Below, piece by piece: positions 56,101 to 64,000 of a DNA stretch of 64,000 nt. A program made the translations under genes and the position numbers. The notes below the pieces were generated by a model. That model was not told the DNA's origin and did no database searches. It was given only the letters and a program-made list of their open reading frames with translations. Every line of letters starts with the position of its first letter. Position 1 is the stretch's first letter. The DNA is taken from positions 3,844,001 through 3,908,000 of the forward strand of contig JAPTOF010000015.1 of NCBI GenBank assembly GCA_028554755.1, read 5' to 3'. The stretch comes from Cordia subcordata. Taxonomy: Eukaryota > Streptophyta > Magnoliopsida > Boraginales > Cordiaceae.

Positions 56101-57562
56101 TTTCATAGATGTCTTGGTAAATAGATATCAACCCAATACTCTGGCATTTTGGAAAGCAATTAAGAGGATCATGAGAAAATTGAAATGGACTTTGTGTTCC
56201 ACATTCCAATAGAGAAAAAGATTGTTTGTTTAGAGAAGTTTTTGGTATTTTTTATGATTGGCAATGCAATAATATTGATTTAGTGTTAGTATACTATGAT
56301 AATGAAGCTTTGATTTCATGCACCGAAAACTATAAGTGTCATTACCAAACACATACACCAAATGTAACTGTGTAGAAGACATGGCTATGCACAAGAATGT
56401 GAACATAAGTATATTTGAGCATGGAATATGATCACAAGTATGGTGATTAAGTGCATTCCTATACGTGTGTTCGGAGTACACATTCGATTTAAAGGATCAT
56501 GTAGATATTAATATACTTCTTCTATTGTTTTTCCCAATGTTCATAAGATGATTGTTTAATTATTGATTTATATGCATACATATATTATGTGAATGTTTTG
56601 TACATTCATTGTTTACTAATAAAAAGTATGTCGGATAGATAAGAGGTTAGCCTTCTCACACAGGTAATCGTCTCCTATATATTTGTGATAAGTGGAGATG
56701 AGATAAGATTTTAAGGAAATTATCAGAAGGATAACTTTTGAGAGCTATGTACTTAAAATCACAAATGTAGCCTAAATAGTGATAGAAGGTCATTATGGTG
56801 ATAATGTTCACCAAGTCTACCTTGTAAGCCAGATATGAGCTCAAGTTTATGAGTAGATCAAGGAATCAAATTTGGACATTTGTGGTGTTTAAATATCATC
56901 TGTACAATATTTTTTATGAGATAAAGACATACGTTCCACGGGAAAAGGATAAACTACTGTAGCACATGTTTCATACCATGTGTATTATTTTCAACCAAAC
57001 AAGTTAACATAAGTATGATCTCAACTTATGTTGTGTGAGACCCAGAGCCTTTGTGATAGCTCTATATGTGTACCCTCAGACTCTGATAAGGTACTTGAAA
57101 GTTAGTTTGATGTTCACTATCTTAGTGTGTTGCCAAAGGACTATGTACATAGATTCGATCTAGCGAGACATGTCTAGAAAGCGAGTTGAGTTGATGTCAA
57201 GAGGATTGTGAGAAGAGGAAGATCGCTGACAGAATCACATTAGCTTGTATTCACTGGTCGACCAATTATAGCTTGTTATGAGTTGCAACATATAATTGTG
57301 GATACAAGATATGATAAATGAGATCTTCAAACATGTCTTAATGTGATTCATATGATCTAGGGTAATTGCATACTTTTTGATCTACTTGCAGGTTTGCATT
57401 CGACGAGAGGCTACATATTCCTAGCAAATGTATAGCATTGAGGCTCTCATAGTATGCTAGTTGCATGGTCTACTTTCCCTCTATGAACGATTGCAGATTT
57501 TAATGAGAATTTGTTTCTCAACTTAAAGTGTATGAGCACTTCTATTATGTGTGAGTGGGATA
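53126..57562 (+). pseudogene. Copia pol remnants of the short-LTR element
   Basis: The first 1.6 kb shows no recognisable gag. Around 54750-55143 a mostly open stretch (SREKGNYFQEYFMSFENKFL, then LSLSEIKDRDML) resembles the integrase-RT linker. RT begins near 55335 with MKENIEFIRIN, has MDVKT near 55545, and NMGETLYILEVEISRDRSRK near 55826. RNase H-proximal sequence with NRYQPNT and WKAIKRIMRKLKWT lies near 56120-56190. Frames change repeatedly. 56230-57562 is non-coding by eye. Confidence 0.65.
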
Positions 57563-57938
57563 TGTTGGATGCAGTAGGGTGTACCTGTACGGGGTGCTCA
57601 CTTACTTAAAGGGTATTTTAGTTTACTTTGGTAACAACTATGTAATCCTAATTATATTAGGATATAGGGATATTGAGGAGGTGTTGATAAGTGTAAATAG
57701 TGCCTTATTAACAATATGATAGCGAAGTTCTTCTATCGTCTTCCCTATATATATTCTGCAATAACAATTTAGACTGTGAATATAAGAAGATTCATCCAAT
57801 ATACTGTGAGGATCTCCACTGATTAGTAATTCCAGCCGCGATTCATTTAGAACTAGATCTTGCTTCCGCATTCAAGGAGAAACACGCAGGTCTCCTAACC
57901 TTTGTATTCAATTACGTATTGAATTATATTTTCTTTTG
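57563..57938 (+). repeat. 3' LTR of short-LTR copia
   Basis: 376 bp, starting TGTTGGATGCAG and ending TTCTTTTG, where CA has decayed to TG. It is followed directly by the GAAAA target duplication. Confidence 0.88.
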
Positions 57939-58169
57939 GAAAAGCATTATGTAGACTCCCATTGGTGAATCGTAGAACTAGAAATGCATGTTGAGTATGT
58001 TAGCACAATATAAAGATTTTATATATGAAGTTTTTGTATAAAATATGAGTAATAGTGGAAGCACTTATTTGTTTGAGTCATTGTTGTTGAATAATAACTG
58101 TTAACTAGTTAAGACTAAGATCTTCCCCCTGCTCTTTTCAGGATTAACGTATATCTATAGGCAACAAAC

Positions 58170-58409
58170 TGTTAGGGTTAAGAGTAGGAAACGGGACCTA
58201 ACCTTATATATATAATGTATTTTGATAGGCCTACCCATAAATGGTTTTATTAGAATATATGGGTCTATGTACCAAAGAACCGTATGGAAATATGAGGTGA
58301 GATTAATCTAATATGATTATAAAGCCAATTTGTGAATCATATATTTAGCGTATTTCATAAAACCAAAACTAATTGATGGTAGCCCATTTTAAAGAGAAAT
58401 ATTCCAACA
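58170..58409 (-). repeat. 3' LTR of second copia element
   Basis: On the + strand TGTTAGGGTTAAG...ATATTCCAACA, giving TGTTRG/CCAACA ends and 240 bp. The right end is fixed by the adjacent purine tract. The left end is inferred from the inverted termini. Confidence 0.65.
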
Positions 58410-59076
58410 ATCTCCCACTTTCGCAATGTAAATTATTTTATTTATTTTCAAAAATTTTTAAGAAAAGTATTTATTAAGTTGATTAGAAAACAGGCCAACA
58501 AAATTGTTAAATATCAAATCATGGCAGTTGTAGTGTTCTATATTAGCACAAGACTTTCTGTAGTTACAAATGTCATTCAACTCTATTGCCATAGACCAAA
58601 CATATGGTAGCGTAGCAAGAAACAAGCACCAATATGTGGTCAAATATGCTATTTCTTTGTTAGTCATCCATATGGTAGCTGTCAACATGCTACAGGAAAG
58701 AAGGCATATTTCTAACCAAATGGTGTCCTCATGATCTTATTACAATAGACACCAAACATAAGATCCTTAACAAAACATGAATATGAGCAATCATAAAACA
58801 CCAATTATGTTATAAAACATAAAACAACATGCAATTGTACAAAAGTACCACTGAGCAAAACAAAACATGATAATGGGAATATCCAATAACACATGATAGT
58901 ATAAAACTTTCACTAAACAATAGCATCAAACGACTGTAAAACACCCATATTCTCAACATCTTTCACAAAGACTATATGTCTAAGACCCTTAGTCAAGGGG
59001 TCAGCTAATGTGTCATCAATAGCAATTTGTTCTATAAGAATTTCACCACTTTTGATAAAATCTTTGACTACCAAGA

Positions 59077-60007
59077 TTTTTTTTTCTTTTAGTAAAAGTG
59101 AGGTGGCATTCCTTGAAATTTTATTCCCACAAAATTATAAAATATAAAGTAGGGGGAGCTTGGCCTAACCCTTTAGTCTACTCCTAAGAATGTAAGGTTG
59201 ACAAGCTAACCTTTTGCAAAGTGATATGAAAATGCAAGATGCAGACAAAATTTAAATAAGGTAGTGTTACTACCCTTACAAAAAAAAAAGAAAAGAAAAA
59301 CCATGCATAAAAATAGTCAAGGTAGTACTTACTACCCTTACCAAAATTAGTAAAACCTAAAACTAGGTATACCTAGGCTATCACAATTAAGGAGACCATG
59401 CAAGCATGGAAACTCGCATGCATCTTCAAACATGTATAAATCATTCATATCCATGTCCTTATTGGCTAAAAAATTTTCCAATTTATTCCCTTCCCTACAA
59501 ATATGGTTGATTTGGGCTTTCATGCTTTCCAAGAGCTTCCTGGCAAGCATGACAAGATCACATAAACTCCAAGCTTTATCAATACCCTCTATAATTCTAA
59601 CCATCCAAAGGGAGTTCGTCTCCACCCAAGCACCAAGAAGCCCATGTGCTTGACAAAGCAAAAGTCCTCTAATAAGCGTCTTGAGTTTTGCCCCAATAAC
59701 TGATTGTTGCCCCACTTCTTCACAGAAACCAAGCACTATGTTCCCTTCATTCTCATGAATAACTCTTTCAACTCTAGCTCTACTATTTGGTCCCTTCATT
59801 GTCCCAACAATATTCAACTTCAAATGGCCAAAATTAGGTCGACTCTAAGCCACCTGCTGTGGGTGCTTCACTTTAGAAGGCATTAATTAGATCTGCACCA
59901 ATGAGCTAGAATCAAAATCCCTTCTCCAATGCCCTAAAAACAAAAGACGACCCTGCTCAAGTTTCTTGATCAGAGTCTCCACTCTTCAAATCACTCTTCT
60001 AACCATA
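59077..60007 (-). mobile_element. 5'-truncated LINE insertion, minus strand
   Basis: A 931-bp insertion with a perfect 12-bp target duplication TGACTACCAAGA (59065-59076 and 60008-60019) and a poly-A tail seen as a T run at 59077-59091 on the + strand. The 12-bp duplication, tail and 5' truncation are typical of target-primed reverse transcription. The only coding remnant is the RNase H domain. Confidence 0.92.
59347..59823 (-). pseudogene. LINE RNase H-like domain
   Basis: Open stretch of 158 codons: MKLNIVGTMKGPNSRARVER, VIHENEGNIVLGFCEEVGQQ, IGAKLKTLIRGLLLCQAHGL, VETNSLWMVRIIEG and HICREGNKLENFLANKDMD. This is the plant LINE/RVT_3 RNase H fold (pattern: KLNVDGS.KG; EL.AL..GL; ESDS; REGN..AD.LA). 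Several acidic catalytic positions are changed (DGS is VGT, ESDS is ETNS, AD is EN), so it is probably inactive. No RT domain is present. Confidence 0.8.
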
Positions 60008-60692
60008 TGACTACCAAGAAATTGATATACCTATGCTTGTAAACTTCAGTACTTTTATTATTCTTTGAAAATAGAACAACAACTCTACTATCACAACAGA
60101 TCTTAATAGATTGATAAATAAAATTTAGAATTCTCAAAATAGATATCATATTCTGAGCCACATAGCATGAGATGAGGCTTCATAACAAGCCACAAACTCT
60201 GCCTCCATAGTTGAATAGGCAATAAGTTTTTACTTACCATTATTCCAAGACATAGTCTTCCCGACTAACATAAATATATACCCAAAAGTAGATTTTTGAT
60301 CATTTGAGCATCTAACATAGTCAGAGTAAGAATATCCAACTAACTCTAGATGATCTGCCTTACATAAACAAGCATTAGTTCTTGGTCTTTTGTAGGTATC
60401 TCATTACCTTCTTTGCAGCAACCCAATGATCCCTTCTAGGTTTTTTTTGGTGTCAACTAAGAACTTCTACAACAAAAGCAATATCAAGTCTAATGCATAC
60501 TTGGGCATATGTCAAGCTTCCAACAACATTAGCATAAGACACATCTTTCACATATTTCCTAATTATATCCTTTTGAGAACATTGTTTCAAGATAAATTGA
60601 TCACCTTTTATAACAAGGGCATCACCAAGCTTACAATTCTCCATATTAAACTATTTCAGAACACGATCAACATACGCCTTTTGTGAATGGCC

Positions 60693-61048
60693 TTGTTCAA
60701 TATATTAGTTTAATATATTAATTTATTGATGATTAATTACATTTTGATGATGCCATAATTGTGCTTTTTTTTTTTTTTCTAATTGCTACCATTTTTAGTA
60801 TATTGAATATCTTGTATAGTAGCATTCTTGAGCAAAGAAAAGAGATGGAGCATGGTTATGGAGCATGGCTCATGAAGTTTGTGTACCTTACAGCTATATT
60901 ATAGTTATAGATCTTTTCCTCTTTATTAGTCTTATGTTAAGCTGATCTTGGTCCATAAGCAAAGTGATATGAGCTCAATAACTTAGTAAATTGCATGCAT
61001 TCTTCATGCATTTCGCTCATAAGTCTTGATTCTTTTATACTTGGTCAT
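60693..61048. other. Spacer, no gene recognised
   Basis: AT-rich sequence with a 14-T run near 60765. It is flanked by the broken copia RT and the next family A LTR. Confidence 0.5.
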
Positions 61049-62150
61049 TGATGTGTTGTGCTTTTGTGTGTGTTTGCATTGTAATTTACCTATGTTTAAG
61101 AAGTATTAACTACTTAAAAAGATGCATTGGTGTAGTACTTTTGATAAGAATAGGCTTAAGCATAAACAAATGTACATATTGAGCTTAAGAGACAAATTAC
61201 TACACTAGTTGCTTGTTTTCAATGACTTTGGAGAACTTTGGGTTAAGATCGAGATTGGGCGATGATAGGTGATAAAGATGGGAGATGTACGAGCCAAAAG
61301 GAGAAGATCAGGGGCCGAAAAGACAAAGAATGGAGGAAAGAAGTCAGTCGGATGACCAAGAAGAAGGAGCCAGTCGACCGGCCACTTCAGAGAGGTGCCA
61401 AAAATAGCCGGACGACCACCCCTCCAAAGTCCAGTCCAGAGAGCATCACCAAAAAGCCGGTCGATCGGTAATTCGTGGAAAGCCGATATAAAAGCTCAAT
61501 TTTCAGACAAAAAGGGGAGATCTTTTGGAGAGAGCTTTTTGAAAATTTTTTTAGAGGGGATCTTTACACCCATCACACACACACACACTTAACCCTAGTC
61601 TTCACCTACAACACACACACACACTCTCTCTCACACATTTCATCACTTTGGAGCAAGAAAATTTAGAGCGTTTCAACATTTGGATTCAAGTTTGCTCAAG
61701 AGCTTTGTACAAGATTAGCTAGGATGAAAGGGAAGCTTCATAAACTCTCTTTCATTCCATCTTTTATTATGATTGAGTAGACTTGTGTAGGGTGATTTTA
61801 CTTATGTAATGGGTTAGCTATATACTCTTATGATATGGGATTAAATGGCTGATTATATATACATGTTTGATTTTCTTATTCAAATGGTTATTTTATCATT
61901 CATGTCTAAGTGTTTGATTAAATGCCTAAATGAGTAACATGTATATAAATTGGAGTCTATTTATTACTAAACACATCTAATCCATGCTATAATCATGTCT
62001 ATGTGTTTATATGTGGATACTATGAAGTGGGTAATGCTTATATTCATGTCTATGTGTATATTTGCATGCCTAGTAATGAATATGACTTTAATAACGCATA
62101 CGTGTCGGTTGTTAATTGCTTCTAATGGTGTAATCCGAGCATGATCATTT
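61049..62150 (+). repeat. Gypsy family A LTR (A6), cut by copia insertion
   Basis: Starts TGATGTGTTGTGCTTTTG. U3 has palindromic words (GCCAGTCGACCGGCC near 61368, GCCGGTCGATCGG near 61455) followed by the TATA box ATATAAAAG near 61485 and CACACA-rich sequence. It is interrupted at 62151 by a copia LTR; the rest of the LTR would lie beyond the window. Confidence 0.85.
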
Positions 62151-63976
62151 TGTTAGGATTAGTATGCCCTAAAGCTCACTTGTACATGACATTTTGGATA
62201 TGAAACAATGAATAATCATATTTTTTTTAAATGGCATTATGAGTTTCTTACATATAATCTCTGTTATGTTTTATCGATGCATGTATGAAGGTCCTTTGAC
62301 TTGAACTAATGACTTGGGTGTGCAGTGAGGCTGGACGCACAGTAGGTCCAAGTCTAGATTTAGTCATGTCATAAATTAAATCCATAACTAAATAGTAGTG
62401 TTGGGCACTCTACTGGGATAAGGTTATATTGAGCAAGTCTCCTCTTTGAGGGTGATCTACCTAGGTCATTAGAGGATTTTCTAGATTTGTCTCAATAGCA
62501 CGTATGTCACGTATTGGCTAGGATTATTGTGAGTATGTTTTCTAGAGACGTACTATCAAAGAAAGAAAACAAGACACTCACAGCTACTAAATGATCATTG
62601 CTCTTAATCTTGAGTATATGTGGATGAACTAATGAAGTTAGGGTTTAGTACTTTGATTCACTGTGGGTGAGATCTTATTTTATTAGGATCAATAGCCTTG
62701 TGCATTGAGTGCTAAGTTCTAATTAATTAGAACATGCATATGCAAAATGGAATCTATGTGCCCCATTTGGGATTGTCCAAATTTATCATCCGAATCTAGA
62801 TCTAGTGATACTACCTTTATAGTTGTGTTGGTCATATGGCTTGAGGGTCGCTTCCGAAATCAAGAGATTCCATGACCAAGGATGGTTGGCAATAGGACAA
62901 GAAACCCAATGGAAAAAGATACAGCTAAGGAGGTGATAGTACACAGGCCAAATGACCGGTCTTAGCTGTGGGTATACATAGAGGGGCATTATGGTCATTT
63001 ATTTAGTAGGTCAAAGACAAAGTTCACATTCTTTTGTGATAAGCTTCTGGATAATAGCAATTATTCTTGGAGTGTAACTTTGATCTTATGGTGGAATAGA
63101 TCAGAGTTAAAAATAATTATTATGTCGCCTAAATCGGGTAAGGACATTTTTAATTATTTTTGGAAGCCAAGGTTAATTGTGTCTTCTTGGTCCCTTCCTT
63201 AGTTGAAATAACTTTGAGAGAGTAATCTTGAAAGAGCAAATTCCATATTGTGGTAGTAGCCTTATTGGGCCAAAGCTTGGAATTGGGTTTGGGCTTTCTT
63301 TAGAGTCCAAGATAACCTAATTGGGCTAGGATGGTTTCCTATTGGGCTTGGGCCTCCACATGGGTTATGGACTATGTGTTGGGCTTGGATTGTGGGCTTG
63401 GCCCAATCTTCCATGACATGTGGCAAACTTTTACTACTTGGAAAAAGTTTCCCACATGGAAAGTTTACAAGGTTTAGGAGCCAAACTTTTTCTATAAATA
63501 GGCAAGACCTTAAACCATTTCATGTATCAAAAATTTTGTAGTTGATTTCTTCCTTTTTGGCAAGAAAATACTACAACACATAGTTCACACTTATTGTGTG
63601 ATTTTTGCTCTAGTTTTTCAAGAGCATATTATTTTGCTTCTTCCCACACAAGAGGCTATTCTCTCAAGATAAGTTTCTTTAACCATAGGGAAGAAAACTG
63701 GGGAGTTGATTATTGCGACACCCTTGTAGTAAATTTTTGGTGGCCTTGTTCGTGAACGAGAACAAAGCTTGTAACCGGTTTTAGCTTCATCAAAGGCCCC
63801 ACGCTTCAAGAGGTTAGCCTTATATATTTTTTGCAAGCACTAGTTATATTCTATATGTTCTTGAGCATGTTCTTGTGTGTGTAATGTGGTTATTTTATTT
63901 TCCTAGCATGTTTTCTTAGTTATAATTTAGAAAATATGGACTAGGATACCCCACACTTAATAATATCGATCCTACA
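62151..63976 (+). repeat. Copia 5' LTR (C5)
   Basis: 1,826 bp, TGTTAGGATTAGTATG to ATCGATCCTACA. It has a TATAAATAG box (63493-63501) and lacks the 31-bp repeat cluster found in C3/C4. A segment present in other copies between CCCAATCTTCC and ATGACATGTGGC is deleted near 63411. Confidence 0.93.
63493..63501 (+). promoter_or_regulatory. TATA box of copia LTR C5
   Basis: TATAAATAG followed by GCAAGACC, identical to C1. It is the presumed promoter of the element running off the right edge. Confidence 0.65.
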
Positions 63977-63978
63977 AT

Positions 63979-63990
63979 TGGTATCAGAGC
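63979..63990 (+). promoter_or_regulatory. Primer-binding site, initiator tRNA-Met, element C5
   Basis: TGGTATCAGAGC, two bases after the LTR end, followed by TTAGGCTTAC, which matches the equivalent sequence of the minus-strand copia element (TTAGGCTCAC). Confidence 0.93.
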
Positions 63991-64000
63991 TTAGGCTTAC

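Larger units (their letters stand above)
52711..57938 (+). mobile_element. Degenerate Ty1/copia element with short LTRs
   Basis: A 5.2-kb element with a perfect target duplication GAAAA (52706-52710 and 57939-57943). The 5' LTR is 52711-53112, the 3' LTR 57563-57938. The primer-binding site at 53114 and a GTGTGAGTGGGATA purine tract before the 3' LTR are recognisable. Coding remnants of the integrase-RT linker, RT and RNase H lie on the + strand; everything is broken by stops. It is older than the nested elements further left, as the LTRs differ at many sites. Confidence 0.9.
58170..60692 (-). mobile_element. Second copia element, minus strand, 5'-truncated, with LINE insert
   Basis: Only the 3' part remains: RT C-terminus, RNase H, purine tract (minus strand CGAAAGTGGGAGAT, near 58410-58423) and a 3' LTR of about 240 bp. 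The right end breaks off within RT near 60692. A LINE lies between 59077 and 60007. Its LTR is much shorter than in the C1-C5 family, so it belongs to a different copia lineage. Confidence 0.75.
58920..60692 (-). pseudogene. Copia RT C-terminus and RNase H, split by LINE
   Basis: Right part (60692-60020): QKAYVDRVLK, MENCKLGDALVIKGDQFILK, VVGSLTYAQVCIRLDIAFVV, then ELVGYSYSDYVRCSNDQKST, MSWNNGK and STMEAEFVACYEASSHAMWL. Left part (59076-58920): VVKDFIKSGEILIEQIAIDD, TLADPLTKGLRHIVFVKDVE, NMGVLQSFDAI. The gap between them is exactly the LINE plus one copy of its target duplication. Stops are frequent in the right part. Confidence 0.85.
62151..64000 (+). mobile_element. Ty1/copia element C5, 5' end only (+ strand)
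   Basis: LTR of the C1 family followed by an exact initiator tRNA-Met primer-binding site, so this is the 5' end of an element that continues past the right edge, not a solo LTR. Target flanks cannot be checked. Confidence 0.88.

Overview
The window reads as nuclear DNA of an angiosperm, most likely a eudicot. It holds Ty3/gypsy and Ty1/copia LTR retrotransposons with plant-type primer-binding sites (tRNA-Asp and initiator tRNA-Met), a plant hAT element, a CACTA-type element, a LINE tail with an RNase H-like domain, and one intronless gene for a classical GPI-anchored arabinogalactan protein (AGP). I see no bacterial, organellar, CRISPR, rRNA or tRNA gene content. The species cannot be named from this sequence.

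Layout. 1-12.3 kb: a decayed Tat-like gypsy polyprotein on the + strand, cut by two solo gypsy LTRs (family A), each of which carries further solo LTRs. 13.25-35.24 kb: a pol-less gypsy element (family B, minus strand), split by a minus-strand Ty1/copia element (15.1-31.4 kb), which is itself split by a young pol-less gypsy-type element (family D, 19.7-26.7 kb) carrying an intact 592-codon ORF. The nesting gives the order B, then copia, then D. 36.2-39.1 kb: 5' LTR, primer-binding site and gag of a family A element, truncated. 39.3-44.05 kb: a hAT transposon with a perfect 8-bp target duplication and a nearly intact transposase that seems to have lost two catalytic residues. 44.1-52.7 kb: a comparatively retrotransposon-poor island with dispersed repeats, a CACTA-type non-autonomous element and the AGP gene. 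52.7-57.9 kb: a degenerate copia element with short LTRs. 58.2-60.7 kb: the 3' end of another copia element (minus) with a 5'-truncated LINE in it. 61.0-62.15 kb: a family A LTR broken by a + strand copia element that runs off the right edge.

Function. The only convincing host gene is the AGP. Everything else of substance is mobile DNA. Several host-element relations can be read directly, because target-site duplications match and interrupted reading frames resume on the far side of an insertion.

The most unusual signals are: (1) a short hairpin repeated two to four times in the downstream part of LTRs of at least three gypsy families, with paired substitutions in the stem and a self-complementary loop core; (2) the intact family D ORF, with two zinc knuckles at its N-terminus, a coiled coil and no pol domains; (3) a hAT transposase with apparent D-to-N and E-to-K changes at catalytic positions; and (4) clustered GCCGGTCGACCGGC-type palindromes just upstream of LTR TATA boxes. 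All family names rest on motif recognition by eye; no alignment or database search was run.
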